From NCBI GenBank assembly GCA_015680685.1, contig MNCI01004480.1:426817-490816 (forward strand): a stretch of 64,000 nucleotides of DNA. The letters are read 5' to 3'. The stretch is from Gnetum montanum (taxonomy: Eukaryota; Streptophyta; Gnetopsida; Gnetales; Gnetaceae). The notes below the pieces were generated by a model, which saw nothing but the letters and a program-made list of their open reading frames with translations, was not told the origin of the DNA and made no database searches. Positions 10,453 through 21,880 of the stretch are shown here, one piece after another. Within the stretch, counting starts at the first letter, position 1, and every line of letters begins with the position of its first letter. Made by a program: the position numbers and the translations under genes.

Positions 10453-12694
10453 GTTGCCACATCTCTCTTCCTTATTGGAGTTGTTGGAGGGCCTCATTTA
10501 TTTTTACCTTAGCCATTTGAATGTATTTCTCATTCATTTTCTTTTGCAGGCCAGCCTAGTCTCTATAGTATTTTTGACTCTTTCAAATTTGAGAGCCTCA
10601 TTTTTCTAGGTGATAATCTCAGTGGTAGGTTTCTGGTGTAAGGCTTGGACTTCCTCTATAGACAGATTTTGATTCTCCACAACCAATTTTCTTAACTCAT
10701 TGTTTACCCTAGCAATCTACTCCTACTATTGATGAATGAATTCTTGCATTTGTTGTTTTTGTGCATCAACATTGCATAGGCAATGGTTTTTGGTAGTCAG
10801 TGATTCATTTTCTTGACACATCTAGACCAAGTCCTTTTGAATTGAGTAGGTTTTTGCTTTGGCTATGGATTGGTTGAAGATGGCCATCATCATTTCCTCC
10901 TCAGCCTATTTTAATCATTTCTAAAGCTACTAAAAGCTTCATCTTTAGTTACTATAAGGCTGAGAAGCACAAGATTAGTAAAATAGGCATGTAATTCAGC
11001 AACTTTGGTGGCCAAGCATTGGTTTTGTGCTTGAGCTATTTCAAGTTTCCCTTCCAAGATGATGCATTTACCATTTGCTTCTAGCAACTTTAACTGGGTC
11101 ATAGTAATGTTGTTTGAAAAATTAAAGATATCCAGAATTGGTTGCATGGTCCCCACTAGTCGATCCGACAACTCTTCATGCTAGGCTGCATTCAATCTTT
11201 CGCTAATCATACCTATGGACATCTACACTTCTTGAAGTGTAGATACATCTAGTACAGATGTCATAGGTGCATTAAATGCTTCTACAATTTGGTTAGCAAC
11301 AACTTTAGCACTAGTCTCTTATCCTTGGTGCTACATTACCAATATAGTTGCCCCTTCATCCTCCTCCAAGCACACAAAAAAGGAGGTAACATTTCCAAAG
11401 ATTTTTGGGAATAAATGGTGTTGAGATAAAAACATCATTACCTCTTGAGCATTAGGATTTAATCTTGTAGGAAATTGCATTCATTGGGTAGAGAATATTA
11501 GTCCACCTCTTTCCATTGAGCTAATTATCCAAGACACCTCATTAAGGTGACTCATCACAAGTCAATATATAAATGGGTTCACACCACTCATTCTTAGGTT
11601 TCACACCACTCATTCTTACAATCTGCTCTTGCTCACATAAGAGCTACTCTCGGATTTCATGCACACATGCAATGGTTGTGTAGGCCTATGACATTATTTC
11701 TTGAGTAGAAGGTGGAGATGGCAACTATTGCTCCCCTTCCTTAGACATGGTAGGTGTCTTGTCCTTTATCATTTTAGACCATGAGGCAATGGGAGAATGC
11801 CTAAACATGTCATTTGCATAACAAATGATCCCTGCCCTTTTGCAAAGTTTATGGATGGGGCATGGAAAATGTATGGTTTTCCTTCCACATTCATTTTCTT
11901 TGAAGTGCTTCTTAATCTATAAATAAATTAATTGTGAAAGGTTCTCTAAAAATCTCTTACTTAAAGTGGTGCATGCTCGGGCAAGAAAGGTAGTCACCTT
12001 GTCGAGCCTCACCATTAGATTGAGGTGATAGGGTAGTATCTTAAAGTATACATGTTCTACTAGTGTGAGTGTGTTGAATTATTTATGGTTGACCCTGTTA
12101 CACTACTAGGTCCACTCTTTTTTGGCCTCAGGATCAGCTTATGTCAACAAGTCTACCAATTGTGTTCCTGTGTCAAGCAACCCAAGAACTTGTGTAATAA
12201 CATCAACTCAGTAGGACACTTGAATTTCCTTGATCTTCACTATGGAGCCTATCCTTCTATTTTTCCAGAAAAGGTACATCTCTCCCATGTACCACTCCCC
12301 ATTGGAAGTGATGATTGGCCACATGGGAGAGGTTTGCAATTATGTTCTCACTTCTGTTGAAGCATGTTGTAGGAATGGCTTGAAGTTCAATTCCTAGAGA
12401 ACTGAGTGTTTGATTTTATAGGGCCTGATGGTGTTAAGGCAAGCTTGTTAGTGTGACTTTCAGCCTTGATATGGTTCCTGGTGCTTCCCCATGCTACAAT
12501 TATTCTGTTTCAACTTCTTCTTTGGGAATCTATTGAACACATTCCACTTCAGGCTCTTCTTGAAGAGGTCCTATTGCATGGGTTGCTTCTAGTTGTTCCT
12601 GTGATTTTTCTTGTTGGCCCCTTCCAACCCTAGGTCATTTCTTCCTTAGTTGTAATGGTCCTCCCTCCTGTAGTCATTTTGGTTTTGGCGCCAT
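10453..12694 (-). pseudogene. N-terminal and central part of ORF3 of element B
   Basis: The start is chosen at the ATG at 12694 (MAPKPK...), aligned with M at 34499 in element C. Shared words follow: ATHAIGPL..EPEVE in B and ATHAMGPL..EAEVE in C. The middle corresponds to the C stretch that resembles the 'putative plant transposon protein' domain. The rest (about 11200 to 10450) is rich in Leu, Glu, Gln and Lys: an open 86-codon piece at 10911-11171 has heptad-like helices (KLLEANGK, LEGKLEIAQAQNQCLATKVAELHAY). It is full of stops and continues at 7657 beyond the solo LTR. The total is about 2.9 kb, roughly 960 codons originally. No transmembrane segment argues for an envelope protein. Confidence 0.62.
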
Positions 12695-13139
12695 CTATAA
12701 TCACAACATGACTATAGGTTATCAATTATTGTACATGAAATAATTTGGAATTCCTTCTCTTCTTGGGACAGTCACACTTGCCTAAGTTGTGATTATGCCT
12801 AATGTAATCAATCTTAATCATTATTTTGTGTATTTTAATGTTAATAAGTCATTCTAAAAGGTGTTGGAAGGGTTAACTCTTAAGAATTGATGGTTTCATA
12901 TTACTGTATTCATTATCCCCTTTGGGGAAGTTAGAAAATTTTTTGAAACATTTCATCAAAAACCTTAAGATTTATGACCCCCATGATCAAAAGCTTTTTT
13001 TTGGTACCTACAAGATTAAAGAATTGATTGATTTGGACAAACATTTGGCAAGTTATGGGCTTTGGAAGGTTTTGGCCTCTAAAAAATGGCAAAAACTCCC
13101 CTTGTGTTATGAAGCAAATGTAAAGAAATTACAAAGTCT

Positions 13140-13240
13140 CGGTGGTATATATAGAGGTTTTTGGCTTGCATTGATTGGGCCTAGTGGACTAGGCCCAATT
13201 AACAAGGTTGACTATGTTGACTAGGCCTAGTTGATGTGGC
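13140..13240 (-). promoter_or_regulatory. LTR-promoter-like internal region upstream of ORF3 (element B)
   Basis: Minus strand: CATCAACTAGGCC, further ACTAGGCC units, CTTGTTAAT, then ctatatata about 30 bp later (plus 13146-13153). The LTR of B has CATCAACTAGGCC-TTGTTAATG followed by cctataaatac in the same order. It sits about 450 bp before the ORF3 start at 12694. Promoter activity is inferred. Confidence 0.45.
13174..13199. repeat. perfect 12-bp inverted repeat, 2-base spacer
   Basis: attgggcctagt-gg-actaggcccaat. The arms are exact reverse complements and are built from the same GGCCTAGT core that repeats in the LTR of B. Able to form a cruciform or RNA hairpin. Confidence 0.9.
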
Positions 13241-13522
13241 TATTAACCACCATTGACTTCCATTGACTTGGTCAAAATTCCAAATACAAGAAATTTAAGA
13301 GTGAAATTGGGGTCAAATGGAAGCCCAAAAAGCCATGAACAAAATGAGAATAGTAGAAGAGGATTTTGAAGCTCAAAAAATTTAAAAAATTGAGAAAATG
13401 TTTTGGAGAATGAATTTAATGAAAGTTTTAAGGAGCATAGAGTGATATACATATAGAATATGCAAACGATAGGATTGTAGCAATATTTAAGGTAAGGAAC
13501 TTAACTATCCAAACCAAAAGAT

Positions 13523-13585
13523 ATGCAAGTGGATCCTTCCCATAGCAGGCACATGCCCTTTTTACCCTTGCATAACCTCAACTAA
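13523..13585 (-). other. conserved noncoding block in the pol-ORF3 spacer (B copy)
   Basis: On the minus strand: ATGCAAGGG, a short gap, AAAGGGCATGTGCC, then TGGGAAGGATCCACTTGCAT. The same words occur in C (35287-35347) and, more diverged, in A (42380-42445). Noncoding conservation among otherwise diverged copies suggests a function in the element; none is known to me. Confidence 0.6.
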
Positions 13586-14879
13586 GGAGTCTGTAGGCCT
13601 CATAGTTGATTTAACGATCATAAAAAGTTAAGGACCAACCTGAAAGAATCTATCCAAGAATTCCAACACATCAAACTAAGACATCAAGCGTAACATAGAA
13701 ACCAACAATGAGGTGAGTTGTGGTAGCATAGATGGATGATGGAGAGGGTGAAATAGAATCCCAAATTGAGGTCATAAGAAGTCCCTTGTAGAGTTTGTAT
13801 TTAAAATAACCTAAGAAGATCCATCCTTAGTCTAGACCAAAACTAGCCTCTTTCAGTGACTTTGCATTGTCACTCCAAGGTCAATCCATCCCCTCAAGAC
13901 ACAAGAGTGCTCCCACAAAACAACCACTATTCTATAAAGAGAGGAAAAGAGTAGGAAGTGAAAGAGGGCCCTAGTTAGAGGGGACCTTCAAGCATGGGTA
14001 ACATGTCTTTAAAGTCCCATAGCCAATGCTTGTAGTCTGTTTATTTGTCTAAGGGATGTGCTTTAAATTTTCATCATGTTTTTTTTTTTTTTTGGATGGA
14101 AACCACACCATGTAAAGACTTTATTTGGCTTCCTATTAGTGGTTGGAATGGAATGGTAAGAAGTCCATGAAAAGACACTCAAGAACTCAAGCAAGTAGAA
14201 GAGTACAAAGAGTATTGAGTCCCCTTGAAGTCACACCCTATGCAAACCTATGAATCCTTCCCAATTTTGGAAATTTCCAAGGTCATCAATTAATTAAAAG
14301 TTTCTTTAATGAAAGGGACCTCAAACTTCCAGAACAAGGAAAACCATAGAGTTTGTTGGATGGGTGGATGACATGGACTCACCACCTATTCTATGAAAAA
14401 TAAACCATGTCATAGTCATCAAACTTCAGAATTCAAAAATAGAAACTAGACATTGACATCAAAACATTAAGCACAAACTGTCATTAGTACACAATAATAG
14501 TGGCATTGTGGCCTATGGTAATAAAGAAATTTTATTAGCAAAAATAATGGAAAGTCACACTCAAACCAAACAAATTAAAATATATAAGAAACTGTAAATT
14601 ATCCAAGAAAGATTCAAATCTACTAATGATGGTGCAAAACAAAAAACTAGTGTAAAATGGAAAAGAAAAATTTGAAAATAAAAATTTGTAAAATAAATAA
14701 CCCATAAAATCAAAAACATGAAAAAAAAAGTAGAAAAATTGAGAAGCCATATGGATGGCTAGCATGGATGGCCATCTCCCCCACGACTGAGTTGGAAGGA
14801 GGAGATCCAAAAATTTGAACATGGTTGTTCATTTGTTAAGGTGGTAGTTGCACTGACTTGTCTTAGTTCTAGGAAAGGT

Positions 14880-16160
14880 TTCACATGTTGGATGTTGACT
14901 AACTACTTTTTATTTGGGCTCTTAGGTTTGTATAGTAATATGGCCCTAGAGAAAAAGGTTTGATCAATTATATAACATCCCTTCCAGAATGTTTAGAACT
15001 TCATTTTTTGGGGTACGTGTGTGGGATTCCAATAGAGAACCTTATCTCCTGGTTAATGTTTTACTTTCCATATTCTTAGGTCATGACATTTCTTTTTGAA
15101 TTCCTTATGTACTTTATTCAAAAATAGGACCACTAATTAGATCTCATCTAGCACATTAAGGTTGATCAATCTTTCTATTTGTGCTAGACTCAGTTCAAGA
15201 TTTAGATTACAAGCTGTTAAGAGTGTATGAAGCTTAGATTGAATCGAGAGCATTGGAACTTTTCTATACACTAGCTTGTAGGGAGAGTAGCCAATAGGGA
15301 GTTTTCATGTTAAGCAGTAGGCCCAAAGAATATCATTGAGTTTTATGCTCCAATCTCTCTGATATTTGCTTATGGTCCTTGTTAGGATCTTTGTAATCTC
15401 TCGATTAGTTACATCTACTTAATAATTGGCTTGGGGGTGATCTGGTGTTGTTAATTTATGTTCAACCCCCAATTGTCTCATTAACTTTCTAAAGTTGGCA
15501 CCTTTAAAGTGATTTTCATTATCAAAAACCAATGCGCATGGCATCCCAAACTTATTTACAACATGCTGTTGTACAAATCTAGCAGCAATATATGATGTAT
15601 AGTTAGTAACGATTGCTACTTATGACCATTTGGTGCAGTAGTCGACTACTACAATGATATATGTCTTTCCATTAGACATGGGTGTGATGGAACCCATGAA
15701 GTCTATGCCCCATATGTTAAAGGGCTCCAATGGTTGAATCCACTATTCAAGATCCTCCATACGCGTAGTCATTCAACCATCTCTTTTATATTGCTCATAA
15801 GATCGAACAAACTAGTGGGAATCCCTAAAGATTGTAGGCCAATAGTATCATGCCATTAGGGTTTTTATGGTTGTGCATCCCCTTGCATAGTGGCCTCCAC
15901 AAGGGCCTTTATGAACATCCTAAAGAATGCATAGTTGATCCACATCAGGGACACACCAATAAATCAAGCCATCGGCACACACCTTGTAAAGGTGTTCATT
16001 GATTTCAATGAAGTACTTTGCTTGATGAAGAAACTATTATTTATTCCTAAATTCCAAACCTTGTGACATCTCCTAAGAGAGAAGATATGTGAGGAAACCA
16101 TCATACCAATTTTTTTCTATGGGCGCTTAATCATTTATTGCTCTTATAAAGAGGAGTTTG
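14880..16160 (-). pseudogene. integrase of element B, copy 1 (degenerate)
   Basis: Minus-strand words in order: YWCVPDVDQ, PCGGHYA (HHCC zinc region), then M.NGKTYIIVVVDYCTKW (first catalytic Asp region), FGMPCALVFDNENHFKGA (second Asp retained; canonical SDNGTHF changed), and QANYQVDVTN (the position of the catalytic Glu is Asp here, with the usual NGQ changed to NYQ). A KLPIGYSPYKLVY segment follows. Stops are scattered. It would insert the cDNA into the chromosome; this copy is inactive. Confidence 0.65.
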
Positions 16161-16289
16161 TCTGAAAATTGATCAGAGAGTGGACTCTCCTCCTCTTTAT
16201 TATCCCATCTTAACTAAGAAATATGGTCAATGACCACATTCTTAGTTTCTTTCTAGTCTACCATTATGAGATCAAATTCCTATAGGATC

Positions 16290-16720
16290 ATAAGCCATTG
16301 TATGATATGGGGACTCACCATTGGCTTATTCATTAGGAAGTGGATGACACTATGATCTATGTGCACAAATACTTTATGATCATGCACATAGTTCTTAAAC
16401 TTCTCAAGATCATACAAAATTTCTATCAGTTCTTTATCAATTGTGGTGTAATTTAATTATGCATCCACAATGCTTCGACTTGTGCAATGGATGTAATATG
16501 GACATTTCTTATTATCCAATTGTGTAAGCATATCTTCCAAGGCATAATTAGATGCATTTGTCATTATGTAAAATAGTTTGGACCAGTTTGGTGCTTGTGG
16601 AATTGAAGTTTCTATGAGTTTATCCTTCAACTATTGGAATGCATGTTCACACTCCTTGGTCAAAACATATGGTGCTTCTTTCTTTGTAAGCTCAACCAAT
16701 GACTTTGTGATCTTAGAGAA
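16290..16720 (-). pseudogene. RNase H of element B, copy 1 (degenerate)
   Basis: Reverse reading gives the words typical of Gypsy RNase H: TTI.KEL, KFK.YVHDHKVFVH.DHSVI.F and PMVSPHI. The same region in copy 2 is open at 20026-20268. It follows RT directly, as in the family. Stops are present. Confidence 0.6.
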
Positions 16721-17830
16721 ATTCTCTATGCACTAGTAGTAGCCAATGTGTCTAAGGAATGATTGGACAATTTTAACTATCTCTAGTTGGCATGTTATTC
16801 CTTGGATGACCCTTATATTTTTTAGGTCTACCTCAATCCCTTCTTGTAAAATTTGGTGCCCAATACTATGCCTTCCTAGACCATTGGATGGATTTTCTAC
16901 TAATTGAGCTTGAGGTTTATTTTGATACATCTTTTTAATTTTCTCAAGGCTATTCATGGCTTACTCAAATGTAGCCCGATAGGTAGAAAAATCATCCATA
17001 AAGACTTCTATCCTACTACCAATTTGCTACTAAAAATTACTAAGGACTAGGCATTAAAATGTTGTAGGGGCATTACACAGACCAAATGGCATCTTATAAT
17101 ATGCAAAAGTCCCCCAAGGACTTGTGAATGTTGTCTTGGCCTGATCTTTTGGCTCAATTTGGATTTGGTTATAGCCACTACAACCATCCAAGAAGCTATA
17201 ATAGCAATGCTTGGATATGGTGTCCAACAACCGATCCACAAATGACAATGGAAAATGATCTTTAAATGTTATCAAATTCAATAGTCTAAAGTTGATATAG
17301 ACCCACCACTTGTCATCTTTCTTTGGCACAATTACAAGTGGGCTAATCCACTCACTATCCATGATGGAATAGATGAAACCTACCTTGAGAAGTTATTCTC
17401 TTTCCTTCTTGATTATCTATTTCAATTTGGGGTTCAGTCATCTCTGCGGCTACCTTCTTAGTTTCATGGCCATGTTTGTGTAAATGTGAGGTTGGCATAT
17501 CCATGGATCAATTTCTGTAAGCTTAGGATATGATGAAGCAAAGGCTATTGGCTACTTGTTGATGACATGAAACAGCTTATATTTTTGTTTAGGAGCAAGA
17601 TTTTCATTGATTATGACCAACTTACCATTTTTCAAAAATGCGTATTCCATGCTGGCTAGTAGATTTTTTAACTCTAGGGGCTCCTATTTGAAATTTTTAG
17701 GGATTTCCAACTCTTCCCAACATGCATTATCATTTTTTTCATTGAAGAGTTGGTGATGAACTTGATAAAGTTTATCTATGCCTTTAACATAAGCACATGT
17801 TAGGTTCTCAGTAGGTTCCATGCATAGTGT
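16721..17830 (-). pseudogene. reverse transcriptase plus N-terminal linker of element B, copy 1
   Basis: The open segment 17054-17362 (minus) carries SEWISPLVIVPKKDDKWWVYINFRLLN, KDHFPLSFVDRLLD, YYSFLDGCSGYNQI and KMPFGLCNAPTTF in broken order of the RT palm and fingers. 16733-16957 continues with LGRHSIG.QILQEGIEVDLKNIRVIQGI and SFLRHIGYY (thumb/connection). The YMDD-equivalent (F/Y-M-D-D-F) lies between about 16990 and 17020, encoding E/V-FMDDF as readable (with S and stop changes around). Upstream about 17600-17830 is the linker (AFLKNGKLVIINENLAPKQK). Confidence 0.7.
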
Positions 17831-18420
17831 GCTGCTATCAAAGTTAGATGTCAGCCACTAGATGTCCTCCTATTTTATGGCTATTGTGTATAGGCACCTT
17901 TGAATAGCTTGTTCATGTACACACTAATTGCATGCTTTAATGAATTTACTTTTGATGGACTAGATCTTTTGCATGCAATTACACCTATTATCATTGTACA
18001 CGATGCATGGAACACGCTTCTTCTCTAAACATCCAAATCCATTTTCCTTGGATATTTTCAAGGAGAGGTTCCTTATACCCATAGGTGCATCTACTGTGCT
18101 TAACTAAGCCCTTCCCATAATGATGGGGAAGTCACCTTTACAGTTTTTGAACCTTGATCACCAAAACATCAGTAGGGTAGGACCAATCACAAACTATGAT
18201 TACAATGTCCTCCACAAATCCTAAAGGAATAGTGATTGATTGGTTTGCCAACTCTAAATGGATGTTAATCTTCTTGAGAGGTGATAGGTTCTAGGCATTG
18301 TACATGTCATGAGAGATGAGATTGACATTAGAACTAGAATCAAGAAGAGCCTTTCATGACTCATGTTCAGCAATCTGCAAGTAAATGAGAGGACTTCTTG
18401 GGTTATATCTTTTCATGGAA
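17831..18420 (-). pseudogene. aspartic protease region of element B, copy 1
   Basis: Minus strand: ALLDSSSNVNLISHDMY around 18300-18370, where the family active site D-S-G is D-S-S in this copy, then NLSPLKKINIHLELANQSITIPLGFVEDIV and an MGKGLV region. Downstream is the conserved C.HR/DNGCNCMQ tail (about 17960-18060). Loss of the catalytic Gly and stops make it inactive. Confidence 0.62.
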
Positions 18421-18768
18421 AGATTTCTAGCCTTGATCTAATCAGAGATAGCATGAGTTAATTTCACAATGCAGATCTGAGGCAGCACTTGGTTTGAAGT
18501 GTACTTCAATTTATTTGATGCAGAGGATGAGGGTGTTGGAGATATAGGGCTTATCTAAACCACTTAGTTGAAAGGTCAGTTGTGAATTTACAATCCTTGT
18601 AGCATTTCGTTGCTACAACTGTGGAGGAATTTCACCCTGCATGGATGGAGCAAGAGGTAACTAGGTTAAGGGCAAAGGGATGTGTGCAGACGAATGTAGA
18701 GGGTGACACAGATATGGGTTTTTCCTTCAAGTAGATGGTGAATGTGTTTGATGATACTTAAAAAAGAA
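18421..18768 (-). pseudogene. duplicated gag C-terminal tail in element B
   Basis: A second copy of the gag tail. Its plus sequence (ttttcatggaaagattt..., ...gatggagcaagaggtaactaggtt) parallels 21820-22255 next to the real gag. It begins abruptly at the duplication junction and lacks the gag N terminus and zinc knuckle. Confidence 0.55.
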
Positions 18769-19029
18769 AGATTAAATTATCCAAGAAAGATTCAAATGTA
18801 CTAATGATGGTGCAAAACAAAAAAAAAATATTGTAAAATGGAAAATAAAAATTTTGTAAAATAAATAACTTATAAAATCAAAAACATGAAAAACAAAAAG
18901 TAGAAAAACTGAGAAGCCATATGGATGGTTAGCATGAATGGCCATCTCCCCTATGATTGAGTTGAAAGGAGGAGATCCAAAAAATTGAACGTGGTTGTTC
19001 ATCTATTAAGGTGGTAGTTGCACTGACTT

Positions 19030-19900
19030 ATCTTGGTTCTAGAAAAGGTTTCACTTGTTGGATGTTGACCAACTACTTTTTATTTGGGCTCTCAAGTTTG
19101 TAGATTAACATGGCTCTAGAGGGAAAGGTTTGATCAATTATATAACATCCCTCCCAGAACATTTAGAACTTCATTTTTTGGGATATGTGTGTGGGATTCT
19201 AATAGAGAACCTTATCTCCTAGTTGAAGTTTTACTTTCTATATTCTTAGGTTATGACGTTGCTTGTTGAATGTTTTGTGTACTTCATTCAAAGATAAGGC
19301 CACTAATTGGTTCTGATCTAGTAACAATAGAGAATGTACAATCGGTAATGGCTGCCACTTTTTCCCATTTGGTGTAGTAGTCAACTGCTATAATGATGTA
19401 TGGCTTTCCATTGGACACGAGTGTGATGGAACCCATGGATTCTATGCCCCATATGTCAAAGGACTCCAGTGGTTAAATCCACTATTTAGGATCCTCCATA
19501 TGTGCAGTCATCCCACCATATCTTTGATAGTGCTCACAAGATTGAACAAACTAGTCGGAATCCCTAAAGATTGTAGGCCAATAGTATCATGCCATTAGGA
19601 CTTTTATGGTTGTGCATCCCCTTGCATAGTGGCCTCTGTAAGGGCCTTCATGAGCATCCTAAAGAATTCATAGTTGATCCACATTAGGGACACACCAACG
19701 AACTAGGCCATCAACACACACCTTGTAAAGGTGTTCATTGATTTCCATGAAGTACTTTGGCTAATGAAGAAACTATTGTTTCTTCCTAAAGCCTAGACCT
19801 TGTGACATCTCCCAGGTGAGAAGGTAAGTGAGAATGCCATCATACCAATTTGTTTCTATGAGTTCTTGATCATTTATTGCTTCTGTAAGAGGAGTTTGTT
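19030..19900 (-). pseudogene. integrase of element B, copy 2 (deleted core)
   Basis: The zinc region and the first catalytic segment (MGIESMG...V.SNGKPYIIIAVDYYTKWEK) are present. The segment holding the second Asp and the Glu is deleted, so it could not have integrase activity. Confidence 0.6.
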
Positions 19901-20025
19901 TGAAAATTGATCAGAGAGTGGACTCTCCTCCTCTTTGTTATCCCATCTTAACTAAGAAATATGATCAATAACCACATTCTCAGTTCCTTTCTAGTCTATC
20001 ATTATGAGATCGAATTCCTATAGGA

Positions 20026-21135
20026 TCATAAGCCACCTATGATATGGGGGCTCACCATTGGCTTATTCATTAGGAAGTGGATGACACTATGATCTCTGTG
20101 CACAAATACTTTATAATCATGCACATAGTGCTTAAACTTCCTGAGAGCATACAAAATTGCTATAAGTTCTTTCTCAATTATGGTGTAATTCAATTGTGCA
20201 TCCACAATGCTTTGACTTGTGCAATGGATGTAATATGGACATTTCTTATCATCCAATTGTGTAAGCATAGCTCACAAGGCATAATTAGATGCATTTTTCA
20301 TTATGTGAAATGGTTTGGACTAGTTTAGTACCTGTGGAGTTGAAGTTTCTATGAGTTTATCCTTCAATTGTTGGAATGCATGTTCACACTCCTTGGTCAA
20401 AACAAATGGTGCATCTTTCTTTGTAATCTCAACCAATGACTTTGTGATCTTAAAGAAATTCTCTATGCATTGGTAGTAGCCAATGTGTCCAAGGAATGAT
20501 AGGATAGTTTTAACTATCTCTGGTTGACATGTTATTCCTTGGATGACCCTTATCTTTTCTGGGTCTACCTCAATTCCTTCTTGTAAAATTTGTTGCCCCA
20601 ATACTATGCCTTCCTAAACCATTAGATGGCTTTTCTGCCAATTGGGCCTGAGGTTTATTTTGACACATCTTTTTAATACTTGCTTAAGGCTATCCATGGC
20701 TTACTCAAATGTAGCCCCATAGGTAGAAAAAGCATCCATAAAGACTTCTACCCTGCTACCAATTTGTTGCTAAAAATTACTAAGGACCAAGCATTAAAAT
20801 GTTGCAGGGGCATTACATAGACTAAATGACATCTTACAATATGCAAAAGTTCCCCAAGGACTTGTGAATATTGTCTTGGCCTAATCTTCTGGCTAAATTT
20901 GGATTTGGTTATAGCCATTATAACCATCCAAGAAGCTATAATAGCAATGCTTGGATATGATGTCCAACAACTGATCCACAAATGATAATGGAAAATGATC
21001 TTTAAATGTCACCAAATTCAATAGTCTAAAGTTGATGTAGACCCACCACTTGCCACCTTTCGTTGGCACAATTATGAGTGGGCTAACCCACTCACTATTC
21101 ATGATGGGATAGATGAAATTTCTAGGGATTTCCAA
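20026..21135 (-). pseudogene. reverse transcriptase-RNase H of element B, copy 2
   Basis: The open segment 20893-21135 has MEIPRNFIYPIMNSEWVSPL where the linker is fused directly to RT by a deletion: IPRNF belongs about 300 bp upstream in copy 1. Then VPTKGGKWWVYINFRLLN, KDHFPLSFVDQLLD and YYSFLDGYNGYNQI. 20320-20601 is the connection domain ([33 protein letters not shown]). 20026-20268 is RNase H (MLTQLDDKKCPYYIHCTSQSI, NYTIIEKELIAILYAL, HRDHSVIHFLMNK). These are among the best-preserved stretches in the window but each ends in stops. Confidence 0.72.
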
Positions 21136-21880
21136 CTCTCCCCTACATGCATCATCATTTTCTTCATTGAAGAGTTGGTGAGAACTTGCTCAAGTTTATC
21201 TGTGCCTTTGAAATAAGCACATGTTAGGCTCTCAGTGGGTTCCATCCATAGTGTGATACTATTAGAGTTAGTTGTCAGCCACTAGATGTCCTCCTATTTT
21301 GTGGTTGTTGTGTATAGGCACCTTTGAATATCTTATTCATGTGCATACTAATTACATGCTTTAATGAATTTACTTTTGATGGATCAGATATTTTGCATGC
21401 AATTACACCCATTATCACTATACATGATGCATGGAACACGCTTCTTCTCTAAACATCCAAATCCATTTTCTTTGGATATTTTCAAGAAGAGGTCCCTTAT
21501 ACCCTTAGGTGAATCTACTATGCTTAACCAAGCTCTTCCCATAATGATGGCGAAGTTATGTTTACAATTTTTAATCTTGATCACCAGAAAATCAACAGGG
21601 TAGGACCAACCACAAACTATGATCATAATGTCCTCCACTAATTCTAAAGGAATAGTGATTGATTAGTTTACCAACTCTGAATGGATATTAATCTTCTTGA
21701 GAGGTGGTAGGTTCTAAGCTTTGTACATGTCATGAGAGATGAGATTGACACTAGAACCAAAATCAAAAAGAACCTTTCATGACTCATGTCTAGTAATCTA
21801 CAAATGAGAGGACTTCTTAGGTTAGATCTTTTTGTAGAAAGATTCCTATCCTTGATCCAATCAGAGATAGCATGAGTTAA
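21136..21880 (-). pseudogene. aspartic protease region of element B, copy 2
   Basis: Minus strand around 21715-21780 reads VLFDFGSSVNLISHDMY, keeping D-x-G-S-S with F in place of the usual Ser or Thr. Next come NLPPLKKINIHSELVN and, open at 21384-21638, MEDIMIIVCGWSYPVDFLVIKIKN and FAIIMGRAWLSIVDS (the G-R-x-W-L signature). The C-IMYSDNGCNCMQ tail follows. It retains more protease signature than copy 1, but stops interrupt the frame. Confidence 0.66.

Larger units (their letters stand above)
12695..14572 (-). other. pol-ORF3 spacer of element B (noncoding)
   Basis: In element sense this lies between integrase and ORF3. No coding frame is seen. It contains a block conserved with A and C (13523-13585), a TATA-like/GGCCTAGTC region resembling the LTR promoter (13140-13240), and a T15 run near 14081-14096. 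The matching part of C is 34500-36225. Confidence 0.65.
14573..18768 (-). repeat. tandem pol duplication in element B, copy 1
   Basis: It starts at aaattatccaagaaagattcaaat, repeated at 18775, and ends where gatggtgaatgtgtttgatgatactt meets aaaaaagaaagatt. The corresponding end in copy 2 is near 22255. Copy 1 holds gag tail, PR, RT, RNase H and the fuller integrase. The copies differ at many positions, so the duplication is old or was made by template switching between related elements. Confidence 0.8.

Noticed and set aside
12085-12360. 91-codon plus-strand frame in B
   Set aside because: Antisense to the ORF3 region that aligns with C; no independent support.
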